This document shows positions 11,394-20,885 of a DNA stretch of 64,000 bases, piece after piece. A model generated the notes under the pieces. That model was not told the origin of the DNA. It was given only the letters and a program-made list of their open reading frames with translations, and made no database searches. How positions within the stretch are numbered: the first letter of the stretch is position 1; each line of letters begins with the position of its first letter. The stretch comes from Corynebacterium ulceribovis DSM 45146 (GTDB lineage: Bacteria; Actinomycetota; Actinomycetes; Mycobacteriales; Mycobacteriaceae): positions 461,561-525,560 of the forward strand of contig NZ_AQUY01000002.1 of NCBI RefSeq assembly GCF_000372445.1. Direction: 5' to 3'. A program made the translations under genes and the position numbers.

Positions 11394-11705
11394 TAACCTT
11401 TAACCGTGGCTTCTTTTTTCGCTATCCTCTACTTCCTGGTCAGACTCTATGTGCTGCTGCTACTGGTGCGCATCGTCATGGAAATGATCCAGAGCTTCGG
11501 CCGCCGACCGCGGCCAGGCCGGATTTACTCCATCGTCGGGGAATTCGTATTCCGACTGACCGACCCGCCAGTACGCGCCCTGCGCAAACTGATTCCGCCG
11601 CTGCAACTAGGCGGGATTGCACTGGACCTATCGGTCATCGTGCTGTTCCTGATTCTGGCGGTGCTACAAATTGTGCTGCGACTGCAAGTTGCAGCGTTTA
11701 GCTAA
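11394..11705 (+). CDS. YggT family membrane protein (CDS 11406-11705 with -10 box)
   Basis: The coding part runs from GTG at 11406 to 11705 and gives 99 residues with two membrane segments (about residues 3-22 and 70-95), typical of the YggT family that accompanies sepF in many bacteria; its precise role is not known, but the context points to division or polar growth. TAACCT at 11394-11399 lies 6 bases before the GTG, so the gene may be transcribed as a leaderless mRNA. A strong terminator follows directly, closing the division cluster. Confidence 0.85.
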
Positions 11706-11719
11706 ACGACGCGCGCGGC

Positions 11720-11766
11720 AGACCTGATTCACACCAACCTTCCCGGTGTGGGTCAGGTCTTTTTGT
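11720..11766 (+). terminator. Rho-independent terminator after yggT
   Basis: AGACCTGA-CACACC is mirrored by GGTGTG-TCAGGTCT with a short loop and a following TTTTG tract. This is one of the clearest terminators in the window and ends the sepF-yggT transcript. Confidence 0.9.
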
Positions 11767-12183
11767 ATTTGGTGAGTCGCAGGAGGGGAAAGGGGGCAAA
11801 ATGGCGGCAAAATGGCGGAGAAAATGCCAAAAAGTGCTGAAACACGCGGACTGACCACGGAATTCATGAGGGAGTCCGTGGTATCCTCGAGTTCGAGCTG
11901 AGCTTCAGACTTGCGTAAATGAGACGCAAATGGTGTTTGGCCGTTTGGCAATTGAACATAGATACAACAATTCGGACCGGTCGGTTTTGTGAATTTTGTG
12001 GACGAATGGTGCGTTTAAGTGGCATTCGTGACTAGAGTTACTAAACTGGCTTTGAGAGTAAACAATTTACAGTTCGAAACAATGTGGTTGACTGACCGAA
12101 CTTTTGGTTCTGGATGTTCCAATTGAAGTTGGTGAGTTGATTGCAGGGCTCGCGCCCGCACTACTTATGAAGGGGAACCAACC
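11767..12183. promoter_or_regulatory. long regulatory gap upstream of wag31
   Basis: No gene is seen in these 417 bases. They hold a perfect tandem repeat of the 11-mer GGCAAAATGGC (11795-11805 and 11806-11816), an 8-base inverted repeat ACCACGGA/TCCGTGGT (11854-11861 and 11875-11882), a second small palindrome GTAAACAATTTAC (12058-12070), and a possible -10 box TAAACT at 12042-12047. AAGGGGAACCAACC precedes the wag31 ATG. The palindromes may be operators; no regulator is identified. Confidence 0.4.
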
Positions 12184-13194
12184 ATGCCGCTGACTCCTGC
12201 GGATGTGCACAACGTCGCTTTTGGCAAGCCGCCAATCGGCAAGCGTGGCTACAACGAGGACGAGGTCGACCAGTTCTTGGACCTCGTTGAGGACACCCTC
12301 GAGGACATGGTCCGCGAACGCGATGACCTAGTCGCCCAGCTCGAAGACAACGGTGGTGGCGCAGCTACCGGTGCCGGTGTCGACGAAGCTGCAGTACGTG
12401 CAGAAGTTGAACAGCAAGTTCGAGGCGAATACGAACAGCGCCTGGCAGACGCCGACGCGCGAGCACAGCAAGCAGAACAGAACGCCCAGGCAGCCCAGGG
12501 TGGCGCAACAGCTGAAAGCGAAGTTGTCTCCCAGCTGCAGCAGAAGCTGGCCGAAGCAGAGCGCCGCGCTCACGAAGCAGAACAGCGCGCGGCAGCAGCA
12601 GAACGTCAATTGGCAGAACGCCCAGCCGGCGAACAGACCCCAGTGGCAGCCGCAGCCGCACCATCGAACGCCGACGCTGCCACCCAGGCAGCACGCGTCC
12701 TGACCCTGGCACAGGAAACCGCTGACCGTCTGACCGCAGACGCACGCAGCGAATCCGAACAGATGATGAGCGAAGCACGCGCCGCCGCCGAAGAGCAGCT
12801 GCGTTCGGCAAACGAAGAATCCACCTCCACCGTGGAAAACGCACGCCGCGAAGCCGAAGCAACCATGAACAACGCCCGCAACCAGGCCGAGTCCATGCTC
12901 GCCGACGCCAAGCAGAAGTCCGAATCGATGCTGGCACAGGCAACCAACGAAGCCGAAGACAAGCGCAACCGGGCAAACGAAGAAGCAACTGCCATGAAGG
13001 CCAACGCCGAACAGCAGTACTCCGAAATCATGTCCAGCCTGCGCGACCAGTCCCAGGCCGGCGAAGCACGGATCGAAAAGCTCAAGACCTACGAGCGTGA
13101 ATACCGCACCCGCCTGAAGACCTTCCTGGAATCCCAGCTGGACGAACTGTCCAACCGCGGTTCCGCAGCACCAGCAGAAACCGACGACCAGTAG
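12184..13194 (+). CDS. wag31: DivIVA-domain polar growth protein Wag31
   Basis: Wag31/DivIVA marks the cell poles and recruits the elongation machinery in mycolata. The 336-residue protein has the conserved N-terminal membrane-binding domain ([13 protein letters not shown], then [14 protein letters not shown]) followed by coiled-coil segments rich in Glu, Ala, Gln and Lys from about residue 80 to the end. Repeating heptads such as [18 protein letters not shown] are plain to see. Its long upstream region suggests independent control. A terminator follows. Confidence 0.96.
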   Translation: MPLTPADVHNVAFGKPPIGKRGYNEDEVDQFLDLVEDTLEDMVRERDDLVAQLEDNGGGAATGAGVDEAAVRAEVEQQVRGEYEQRLADADARAQQAEQNAQAAQGGATAESEVVSQLQQKLAEAERRAHEAEQRAAAAERQLAERPAGEQTPVAAAAAPSNADAATQAARVLTLAQETADRLTADARSESEQMMSEARAAAEEQLRSANEESTSTVENARREAEATMNNARNQAESMLADAKQKSESMLAQATNEAEDKRNRANEEATAMKANAEQQYSEIMSSLRDQSQAGEARIEKLKTYEREYRTRLKTFLESQLDELSNRGSAAPAETDDQ

Positions 13195-13224
13195 TCGCAT
13201 ACTAGTCGCACACCTGCTGACAAG

Positions 13225-13257
13225 AACCCGCCAACCAGCACCGGTCGGTGGGTTTTT
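13225..13257 (+). terminator. terminator after wag31
   Basis: AACCCGCCAACC pairs with GGTCGGTGGGTT around a 6-base loop with minor mismatches, and a run of T follows. It lies 30 bases after the wag31 stop codon. Confidence 0.8.
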
Positions 13258-13303
13258 GCGTTAGTGTTTGCAGGCCACGACGATGTCGCATTAAATTGAA
13301 CAC

Positions 13304-13459
13304 ATGCTTCTCTTCGCACTCATTTTGGCCCTGGTGGGGTTCTTCCTGCTCACCGTGGCCCTCTGGCTCGGCCAGATTCTCTGGGCCTGGGTCTGCATCG
13401 TTGTTGCGCTGATAGGCATCGTGCTGCTGATTATCGACGCGGTGCGGCGCCGCAAGTAG
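13304..13459 (+). CDS. small hydrophobic membrane protein (51 aa)
   Basis: A 51-residue ORF lies between wag31 and the ileS leader. It starts MLLFALILALVGFFLL, is hydrophobic nearly throughout with two likely membrane helices (about residues 2-22 and 24-44), and ends with the basic DAVRRRK tail, which would face the cytoplasm. Function is unknown. I believe a small ORF in this position is conserved in related corynebacteria, but that is from memory. No strong ribosome-binding site is seen; the start could be leaderless. Confidence 0.6.
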   Translation: MLLFALILALVGFFLLTVALWLGQILWAWVCIVVALIGIVLLIIDAVRRRK

Positions 13460-13512
13460 CGGTCGGCGGTAGCAGACGCCAGTAGCGGCCGTAAGAAGCA
13501 AGCACCCGAAAA

Positions 13513-13541
13513 TAGAACCAGCGTCACACAAGCGCTATACT
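13513..13541 (+). promoter_or_regulatory. candidate promoter of ileS leader
   Basis: TATACT (13536-13541) is a near-consensus -10 box. TAGAAC lies 17 bases upstream as a poor -35. Transcription from here would begin just before the first stem of the T-box leader. Confidence 0.5.
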
Positions 13542-13547
13542 GCATAC

Positions 13548-13787
13548 CCAGATGCACCGATCCGGCAATCACCGGGGAGCATCCCGGAAGAACAGAAGAC
13601 TACCCACGTCGACTCAGTAGAACCGGGCGGAGAGAACACGACACGTTCCAACGAAGCGGGTTCAGCAATGTTCAGCAATGCCGAACCAAGCGGGGTGGTA
13701 CCGCGCACCTTCAGCCCACGCTGAAGACTGCGTCCCTGTGGCCCAAAGTCCAAACGGATAGTCCACACGAAAGAGGAACCCCGGCAA
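13548..13787 (+). promoter_or_regulatory. T-box leader (ileS, translational type)
   Basis: The leader begins with a short stem I: GATGC (13551-13555) pairs with GCATC (13579-13583). The isoleucine specifier ATC is at 13568-13570 within CAATCACCGGGGAGC. The diagnostic T-box GGGTGGTACCGCG is at 13693-13705. The ultrashort stem I and the position of the later pairing elements close to the ribosome-binding site fit the actinobacterial class in which uncharged tRNA-Ile opens the ribosome-binding site instead of preventing termination. AAAGAGGAA lies about ten bases before the ileS ATG. Confidence 0.9.
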
Positions 13788-16700
13788 ATGGCTACCCCAG
13801 CAGGTGGCGCGTACCCACGCGTAGACATCACCGACGGCGTATACAAGACCAACAGCTTCCCGAAAATGGAAGAACAGGTCCTAGACTTCTGGAAGAAAGA
13901 CGACACCTTCGCCGCCTCCGTTATCCAACGCGACGGCGCCGACGAATACGTCTTCTACGACGGCCCACCATTCGCCAACGGCCTCCCACACTACGGACAC
14001 CTGCTCACCGGCTACGTCAAAGACATTGTCCCGCGCTACCAGACGATGAAGGGCAAGCAAGTTAGCCGCGTCTTCGGCTGGGACTGCCACGGCTTGCCGG
14101 CAGAACTCGAAGCTGAAAAGCAGCTGGGCATCAAGAACAAAGCCCAGATTGAAGGCATGGGTATCGCACAGTTCAACGACTACTGCGCTACCTCGGTGCT
14201 GGAATACACCCAGGAATGGGAAGACTACGTGACCCGTCAGGCACGTTGGGTCGACTTTAAAAATGGCTACAAGACCATGGACCAGCCATTCATGGAATCG
14301 GTCATTTGGGCGTTTAAGGAACTGTGGAACAAAGGCCTGGTCTACAAGGGTTTCCGCGTCCTGCCATACTCCTGGGCGGAGAACACGCCACTGTCTAACC
14401 AGGAAACTCACCTGGATGACGCCTACAAAATGCGTCAAGACCCAGCGCTGACCGTCACCTTCCCAATCGTAGACGTTGACGGTGCGGACGCCGCCGCCTG
14501 GGACCTGCTCGGCGCCAAACTCCTGGCATGGACCACCACACCATGGACCCTTCCATCTAACCTGGCGCTGGCCGTCCATCCAGAGGTCACCTACGTCGAG
14601 GTACGTGTGGGCGATAGCGGCGTGGAAGAATTCCGCGGTGAACGTGTGCTGTTGGCGAAGGACCTGATGGGTGCCTACGCCAAGGAGCTTGGTGACGATG
14701 CCTCCGTGCTCAACGAGTACCCAGGCTCTGCGCTCGTCGGTCTGAAGTACCAGCCAATTTTCGACTACTTCGCTGACCAGCCAAACGCTTTCCGTGTTCT
14801 GGCAGCTGACTACGTCACCGTTGAAGATGGCACCGGTATCGTCCACCAGGCACCTGCTTTCGGTGAAGACGACATGTGGGTCTGTAAGGAAAACGGTATC
14901 GAGCTGGTCATCCCAGTGGACATGGACGGCAAGTTCACCTCTGAGGTGCCGGACTACCAAGGCCAGCTGGTGTTTGATGCGAACAAGAACATCATCCGTG
15001 ACCTGAAGGCAGCCGGCCGTGTGGTGCGCCACGAAACCATCGAGCACTCTTACCCACACTCCTGGCGCTCCGGCGAACCACTGATCTACATGGCACTGCC
15101 ATCGTGGTTCGTGGAAGTGACGAAGTTCCGTGACCGGATGGTCGAACTGAACCACAACGAAGTGAAGTGGACTCCGGAGCACATCCGCGACGGCCAGTTC
15201 GGCAAGTGGCTCGAAAATGCCCGTGACTGGAACATCTCCCGTACCCGTTACTGGGGCTCACCAATCCCAGTGTGGGAGTCCGACGACCCTGCTTACCCAC
15301 GCACCGATGTGTACGGCAGCCTGGACGAACTGGAACGTGACTTTGGTGTGCGGCCAGCCTCCTTGCACCGCCCAGACATTGATGAATTGGTTCGACCAAA
15401 CCCAGATGACCCAACCGGCAAGTCCATGATGCGCCGCGTACCAGAAGTCTTTGACTGCTGGTTCGAATCCGGGTCGATGCAGTTCGCGCAGAAGCACTAC
15501 CCATTCGAGAACAAGGAATGGTTCGACACCCACGCGCCTGCTGACTTCATCGTGGAATACTCCGGCCAGACCCGCGGCTGGTTCTACACCATGCACGTGC
15601 TGGCTACCGCACTGTTTGACCGCCCTGCGTACAAGGAAGTCGTTGCCCACGGCATTGTGCTGGGTGAGGACGGCCAGAAGATGTCGAAGTCGAAGCGGAA
15701 CTACCCGAATGTCAATGAGGTGTTCGACCGCGACGGCTCCGACGCTATGCGCTGGTTCCTCATGGCATCGCCAATCCTGCGCGGCGGCAACCTGGCCGTC
15801 ACTGAGCAGGGCATCCGCGACGGTGTCCGCCAGGCACTGCTGCCACTGTGGAACGCATGGTCTTTCATGCAGCTCTACGCCTCCCGGCCTGCGCAATGGT
15901 CGGTGGACTCGGACAACGTGCTCGACCGCTACATCCTGTCCGCACTGTCCCGCCTCGTCGATGACCTGACCGCCAAGCTGGACAACATGGACATCTCCGG
16001 CGCCTGCAACGACGTGCGCCTGTTCACCGACACGCTGACTAACTGGTACATCCGCCGGTCCCGTGACCGGTTCTGGGCCGGCGAAGACGAACACCCGGAA
16101 GCCTTCAACACGCTGTACACCGTGTTGGAAGTGCTGACCCGTCTGACTGCACCACTGCTGCCAATGGTTTCCGAAGTGATTTGGACTGGTCTGACCGGTG
16201 GCCGCTCTGTTCACCTCGCTGACTGGCCAAACTCTGCTGACCTGCCACACGACGACCACCTCGTCGACACAATGGACCTGGTGCGTGACGTGTGCTCGGC
16301 CTCCTCGCGGGTGCGTAAGTCTTCGCAGCTGCGTAACCGCCTCCCACTGCCAGCAGTGACCGTCGCCGTGCCGAACGCCACCGACCTGGCGGCCTTCTCG
16401 GACATCATCAAGGATGAAGTCAACGTGAAGGAAGTCGTCCTGACCGACGACGTTGACGCAGCTGGCACGTTCGAAGTTGTCGTTAACGCACGCGCAGCCG
16501 GCCCACGCCTGGGCAAGGACGTTCAGCGCGTCATTAAGGCTGTGAAGTCCGGAAACTATGAAGTCGTGGATGGGGCAGTGGTTGCCGATGGCATCACTTT
16601 GCAGGAAGGCGAATTCAGCCGCCGCCTCGTTGCCACCGACCCGGACTCCACCGCGGAAATCGACCACGTGGATGGCCTTGTGGTACTGGACCGCGAAGTG

Positions 16701-16985
16701 ACCGATGAACTGGAATCTGAAGGTTGGGCCGCCGACATTATCCGTGGCCTGCAGGATGCCCGTAAGGCTTCTGGCTTTGAGGTGTCCGACCGCATTTCCG
16801 TGGAACTGGCAGTACCGGCCGACAAGCTGGAGTGGGCAGAACGCCACCAGGACTACATTGCTGGTGAAGTGTTGGCGACGTCCTTTGTGCTTATTGACGC
16901 TGCAGTTGCCGCTGAAGAACCACGCGACGAAGTCCGTGAAGTCGTTGCAGGTGTGACTGCCGCACTGGAAAAGGCTGAGGCGTAA
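13788..16985 (+). CDS. ileS: isoleucyl-tRNA synthetase
   Basis: IleRS charges tRNA-Ile and edits valine. The 1065-residue class Ia synthetase has the HIGH-type motif in [13 protein letters not shown] near residue 65, the editing (CP1) domain in between with TTPWTLPSN, the KMSKS motif near residue 630, and the anticodon-binding and C-terminal domains. The length and the start [12 protein letters not shown] suggest the eukaryote-like IleRS class used by actinobacteria. Expression should rise when isoleucine-charged tRNA falls, because of the T-box leader in front. A terminator follows the stop. Confidence 0.98.
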   Translation: MATPAGGAYPRVDITDGVYKTNSFPKMEEQVLDFWKKDDTFAASVIQRDGADEYVFYDGPPFANGLPHYGHLLTGYVKDIVPRYQTMKGKQVSRVFGWDCHGLPAELEAEKQLGIKNKAQIEGMGIAQFNDYCATSVLEYTQEWEDYVTRQARWVDFKNGYKTMDQPFMESVIWAFKELWNKGLVYKGFRVLPYSWAENTPLSNQETHLDDAYKMRQDPALTVTFPIVDVDGADAAAWDLLGAKLLAWTTTPWTLPSNLALAVHPEVTYVEVRVGDSGVEEFRGERVLLAKDLMGAYAKELGDDASVLNEYPGSALVGLKYQPIFDYFADQPNAFRVLAADYVTVEDGTGIVHQAPAFGEDDMWVCKENGIELVIPVDMDGKFTSEVPDYQGQLVFDANKNIIRDLKAAGRVVRHETIEHSYPHSWRSGEPLIYMALPSWFVEVTKFRDRMVELNHNEVKWTPEHIRDGQFGKWLENARDWNISRTRYWGSPIPVWESDDPAYPRTDVYGSLDELERDFGVRPASLHRPDIDELVRPNPDDPTGKSMMRRVPEVFDCWFESGSMQFAQKHYPFENKEWFDTHAPADFIVEYSGQTRGWFYTMHVLATALFDRPAYKEVVAHGIVLGEDGQKMSKSKRNYPNVNEVFDRDGSDAMRWFLMASPILRGGNLAVTEQGIRDGVRQALLPLWNAWSFMQLYASRPAQWSVDSDNVLDRYILSALSRLVDDLTAKLDNMDISGACNDVRLFTDTLTNWYIRRSRDRFWAGEDEHPEAFNTLYTVLEVLTRLTAPLLPMVSEVIWTGLTGGRSVHLADWPNSADLPHDDHLVDTMDLVRDVCSASSRVRKSSQLRNRLPLPAVTVAVPNATDLAAFSDIIKDEVNVKEVVLTDDVDAAGTFEVVVNARAAGPRLGKDVQRVIKAVKSGNYEVVDGAVVADGITLQEGEFSRRLVATDPDSTAEIDHVDGLVVLDREVTDELESEGWAADIIRGLQDARKASGFEVSDRISVELAVPADKLEWAERHQDYIAGEVLATSFVLIDAAVAAEEPRDEVREVVAGVTAALEKAEA

Positions 16986-17042
16986 GCAATAGCGAAGCGT
17001 CAGCGAAGGAGCGAAAGCGCCTTCCTGAAACGAGGCACGAAT

Positions 17043-17079
17043 AGCAGGCACCCTGAACTGTGGGGTGCCTGCTTTTGTG
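17043..17079 (+). terminator. terminator after ileS
   Basis: GCAGGCACCC (17044-17053) pairs perfectly with GGGTGCCTGC (17063-17072) and TTTTG follows. It separates ileS from the convergent DUF222-HNH gene. Confidence 0.9.
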
Positions 17080-17128
17080 TTTGGAAATGGGATGCAAGGC
17101 GTAAGGAACGGGAAGTGGCGCCGGTTAG

Positions 17129-18820
17129 TTAGTGGTCCGGCGGCTCGGGTGGGCCTGGTGGATCTGGCGGTTCGGGTGGGCCAGCGTCTGGGGATGGGAC
17201 ATACCCTGGGGCTTGCCTGCTCGTTGGCCCATCATTGAATCGTGGTGGTTGCGGGTTGCCATTTCCGTCAATACGCACACTTCCGGAACGGAAGTTGGTT
17301 TTTTCGGTGCGGTCGCACATGTGACTTCGGTTGCGGGCCTGCCTGGAGTCGTCGTTTTGGCGGTGGTGGGTTCGGCAGAGGGGAACGAGGTTCGCCAGGT
17401 CGGTGGTTCCACCGTCGTGGTAGGGCTCGATGTGGTGGATTTCGCAGTTCGCAATCGGCTCGGAACAACCCGGATGTTGGCAGCCGCCGTCGAGAATCTG
17501 GAGCGCGATGCGTTGCGCCCACCCGGCGATGCGGTGCCCGGAAAACAGTGACATATCGATCGGGGCGAGGCCGTCGCGTGTATCGATCAGGCTGAGCAGC
17601 AGATTGTCAGTCAAACCAAGGCTGACCAGCTGCGCCATATTGAGGGTCGTGCCGACGTTGGTGTGAAACTTGCGCTGCCACGATGCCTGCTTCCGCGCTT
17701 CCGTGTCCGCGAAATCGGACGCGTTAGCGACAATAACCAGGCTTGCGAGTCCGCCGCGGCTGTTGTTTCCGGATTGGGCGTGGGCGGCCGCGTTTTTGAG
17801 GATTTCCCGCAGCGCGTCCGCGTTTCGCTGTTCAAAGGTGCGTTTATCTGCTTCGACCCCGCCGACCACACCATGGCCAAGTTTGCTGTACTGACCAAAC
17901 AGCTGCAGCGCCAGTGTCGCTGACACACCGTCAAGCGTGCCGCGGATGTTCACGCAGCCATCGGCGTCAGGTTTGCTGAGAAACAGCTTTCGGCGGCGCT
18001 GGTCTGCGTGCCGGTCCTTCGGTTTGCGCACGGTGTCATTGGAACGGGCCACCAGCTCGCGCACCAGCAGTTTGATTTCATGCGCGCTGAGGTTGTCCAG
18101 TTCAGCGTAGACCTTCTCCTTGATATCTTCAGCGGTCATGGTGCCGCCGGGCAGAAGCTTCCGCAGCTCCGCCATAATGTCGGCGCGGATCGGGATGGTG
18201 AGGTCGCCATTTGCGGTCGCCGACTGGGCTGCCCGGGCATTCTGGGCGCGTTTGCGTTGCTGTTCGGCGCGGTGAGCTGCTTCGGCGGCGCGCTCTTCCT
18301 CTGTCAGCGGGGCAGTGGCGGCTTCTTCCGCGGCGCTGTCTGGGCTCAGCGATTCGGCGGAACCATCCGGTTCAATGTCCCCATCGAGTTCCGCAGCACG
18401 AACCCGGTCAGTGGCTTCCCGCCGAGAAATCCCCAGGTGGTCCATAAGGAAACTAATGGTGTTGCGCGTACCCGCAGCCTCAATTCCGCGCGGGGTCAGC
18501 AGCGTACCAGTGACATGCAGGTCGATGAGGCCACGCTGAGCGGCAATAGTCTCGAACTGTTGTGCTATCTCAATAAGTTGCCAAAATGGTAGCTCCTGCT
18601 GTTGCGATCCCTCACTGCTGGTGTCGGTGAGTGAAGATATCAGCCCATCGAATGCAACGGACAGTGCTTCTAGGTGCGCAAAAGCAGGATGCCTGAAACA
18701 TGCCTGGTTGCTAGCGTTATCCCCACTCTCGACAACGCTAAGCTGAGAAGGGTTATGCGCAGGCTGCGCGCTGACATTATCCGTCATGGCGTCGCCAATC
18801 CGTGGCCGTGGCATCGACAT
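17129..18820 (-). CDS. DUF222 / HNH endonuclease domain protein (13E12-type)
   Basis: This 563-residue protein has the large DUF222 region (about residues 50-400) followed by an HNH nuclease motif near residue 470, with CQHPGCSEP, CEIHHIEPYHDGG and LCRTHHRQND supplying the zinc cysteines and catalytic histidines. The last 30 residues are a Pro/Glu/Gly-rich tail. Such proteins are abundant in actinobacteria, often in several copies related to the mycobacterial 13E12 family; their biological role is unclear. GGGGAGG a few bases before the ATG at 18820 supports this start. It converges with ileS. Confidence 0.85.
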   Translation of the reverse strand: MSMPRPRIGDAMTDNVSAQPAHNPSQLSVVESGDNASNQACFRHPAFAHLEALSVAFDGLISSLTDTSSEGSQQQELPFWQLIEIAQQFETIAAQRGLIDLHVTGTLLTPRGIEAAGTRNTISFLMDHLGISRREATDRVRAAELDGDIEPDGSAESLSPDSAAEEAATAPLTEEERAAEAAHRAEQQRKRAQNARAAQSATANGDLTIPIRADIMAELRKLLPGGTMTAEDIKEKVYAELDNLSAHEIKLLVRELVARSNDTVRKPKDRHADQRRRKLFLSKPDADGCVNIRGTLDGVSATLALQLFGQYSKLGHGVVGGVEADKRTFEQRNADALREILKNAAAHAQSGNNSRGGLASLVIVANASDFADTEARKQASWQRKFHTNVGTTLNMAQLVSLGLTDNLLLSLIDTRDGLAPIDMSLFSGHRIAGWAQRIALQILDGGCQHPGCSEPIANCEIHHIEPYHDGGTTDLANLVPLCRTHHRQNDDSRQARNRSHMCDRTEKTNFRSGSVRIDGNGNPQPPRFNDGPTSRQAPGYVPSPDAGPPEPPDPPGPPEPPDH

Positions 18821-19241
18821 GTTTCCTCCCCTCAGCTAACTTCCCCCGTTTTCGCTTGCGTGTTTGACTGTAGTGCATCGACCGGACGGCTGTTGGGGTA
18901 GATGGCACGCCTGTTCGAATGTGTTGGCTATAGGGTGTTTGTGGGAGGGTAAACCCGCAGGTAGAGAGTGGGTATAGAAAATTGTGTTGGTAACTGTTAG
19001 AACATTGCTTGTTGATGGATAGGGCCGTACTTCTGGTTAGAAGTGCTCCGAATTCCGGATTCACTAACAAAAGCAAGCAGCGAGGCGCGTTCGCTAAAAC
19101 GCAACCTCGCTGCAAACTTGCTTGGATAGTTCGGAAAATGATGCGCGGGAAGTGGCAAACACGCGGGGAAGTGCCGCTTCGGCGGCGTCGACTTTCGCCG
19201 ACCCAGCCGCCGCCAGCAGCTCGCCATGAGCGAGCCCACCG
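18821..19241. other. intergenic region between HNH gene and pntB
   Basis: This stretch of 421 bases holds the upstream region of the HNH gene (minus strand) and the terminator of the pnt operon at 19066-19123. Apart from these I see no convincing gene; short frames here lack ribosome-binding sites and family resemblance. Confidence 0.5.
19066..19123 (-). terminator. terminator of the pntAB operon
   Basis: Read on the minus strand, GCAGCGAGG and CCTCGCTGC form a 9-base perfect stem with an inner GCG-CGC pairing and an outer AAGCAAG/CTTGCTT extension, followed by a T-rich TTGCTTTTG tract. It lies about 120 bases after the pntB stop. Confidence 0.75.
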
Positions 19242-20882
19242 TTAGCGCAGTTCTGCCGGTTCTTTCACACGCGGACCTCCGGTCTTCGACTTCGAAGCGG
19301 CACCGGCACCGGCACCCGCCCCCGAAGCACCAGCGCCACCGCCGGACCGCGCCGCGCCCGAAGCCCCAGCCCCAGCCGTCCCAGCGCCAGCCCCAGCCGT
19401 CCCAGCGCCAGCACCTACGCCAGCAGCTTTCAGGTCAGCTGTAATGGCTTCGACGGAGGTCTTTGCGTCGCCAAGCAGCATGTCGGTGTTGTCGTTGAAG
19501 AACAGTGGGTTTTGCACCCCGGCGTAACCGGAGCCCATCGACCGCTTGAACACGACCACGCGCTCAGCTTCCCACACCTTCAGTACCGGCATACCCGCAA
19601 TCGGCGAGCCCGGCTGCTGCGCAATCGGGTTCACAGTGTCATTCGCGCCAATCACCAGCACCACATCAATGTCAGCGAAATCATCGTTGACTTCATCCAT
19701 CTCCAGCACCAAGTCATACGGCACCTTCGCCTCAGCCAGCAGCACGTTCATATGCCCTGGAAGACGCCCCGCCACAGGGTGGATGCCGAAGGTGACTTCC
19801 TTGCCGGCCGCCCGCAGCGCCCGGGTCAGTTCGGCGACTGGGTACTGTGCCTGCGACACGGCCATGCCGTAGCCTGGTGTGATCATCACGGTGCGGGCCT
19901 GTTTTAGCAGTTCAGCGGTCTCCGACGCGGTAACTTCAGTGTGGGTGCCCACTTCACCGTCAGCTGCGACCACGCCGCCGTCGGTACCAAAACCACCGAG
20001 TAGCACGTTGAGGAAGCTGCGGTTCATGGACACGCACATGATGTACGACAGGTACGCGCCCGAAGAGCCAACCAGCGCGCCGGTAATAATCAGTAGCTGG
20101 TTGCCCAGCATCAGACCAGTGAACGCCGCGGCCCAACCGGAGTAGGAGTTCATAATGGACACGACAACCGGCATGTCACCGCCACCGATGGCAATAACGA
20201 GGTGCCAGCCAAGGAAGAGGGATAGCGCCGTCATCACGCCCAGCGCAGTCCACGCCAGGGAGCCTTGACCTGCCACAATGAACGCGACCATCAGTCCCAG
20301 GGACACCAGCAGCACACCCAGGTTCAGCACGTTGCGGCCCGGCAGCAGCACCGGAGCGCCCTTAATTTTCGCGGCCAGCTTCAGACCAGCAACCACCGAA
20401 CCGGTGAAGGTGACACCACCGATGAACACGCCCAAGAACACTTCACCCAGGTGGAACATTTCGGCGGCGCGGCCCAGCTCCGGCTTATCGAGGAAGGAAT
20501 TGAAGCCAATGAACACTGCGGCCAGACCAACGAAGCCGTTGAAGTAGGCGATGAGCTGCGGCAGACCAGTCATTTCAACGGACTTGGCGCGCCACACGCC
20601 GATGCCTGCACCCAGCGCCATCGCCAGTCCGATCAGCAGCAGCGTCACCAGCGGGTTGAGGTGGTCGCCGGTGGAGTCCACCGCGGCGGTCACCATGGCC
20701 TGCGCAACGGCGACCATGATGGCGATGGCCATGCCAGTAATGCCAAGGGCGTTACCGCGCCGGGCGGTTTCCGGTTTCGACAGGCCCGACAGCGCGAGGA
20801 TGAAGAGCAGCGCCGCTCCGATGTAGCCGACGGTTGCTAGTTGGTTTGTCCAGGTCAGGAGGATTTCAGTTGAGGTAGTCAT
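19242..20882 (-). CDS. pntB: NAD(P) transhydrogenase subunit beta
   Basis: PntB is the membrane and NADP(H)-binding subunit of the proton-translocating transhydrogenase, which makes NADPH from NADH using the proton gradient. The 546-residue protein has about nine membrane segments in the first 270 residues, then the NADP domain III with [47 protein letters not shown] and [11 protein letters not shown]. Unusually, after the family domain ends (about residue 480) there is a tail of about 60 residues made almost only of Gly and Ala with a basic end. pntA lies 3 bases upstream. Confidence 0.95.
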   Translation of the reverse strand: MTTSTEILLTWTNQLATVGYIGAALLFILALSGLSKPETARRGNALGITGMAIAIMVAVAQAMVTAAVDSTGDHLNPLVTLLLIGLAMALGAGIGVWRAKSVEMTGLPQLIAYFNGFVGLAAVFIGFNSFLDKPELGRAAEMFHLGEVFLGVFIGGVTFTGSVVAGLKLAAKIKGAPVLLPGRNVLNLGVLLVSLGLMVAFIVAGQGSLAWTALGVMTALSLFLGWHLVIAIGGGDMPVVVSIMNSYSGWAAAFTGLMLGNQLLIITGALVGSSGAYLSYIMCVSMNRSFLNVLLGGFGTDGGVVAADGEVGTHTEVTASETAELLKQARTVMITPGYGMAVSQAQYPVAELTRALRAAGKEVTFGIHPVAGRLPGHMNVLLAEAKVPYDLVLEMDEVNDDFADIDVVLVIGANDTVNPIAQQPGSPIAGMPVLKVWEAERVVVFKRSMGSGYAGVQNPLFFNDNTDMLLGDAKTSVEAITADLKAAGVGAGAGTAGAGAGTAGAGASGAARSGGGAGASGAGAGAGAASKSKTGGPRVKEPAELR

Positions 20883-20885
20883 GGC

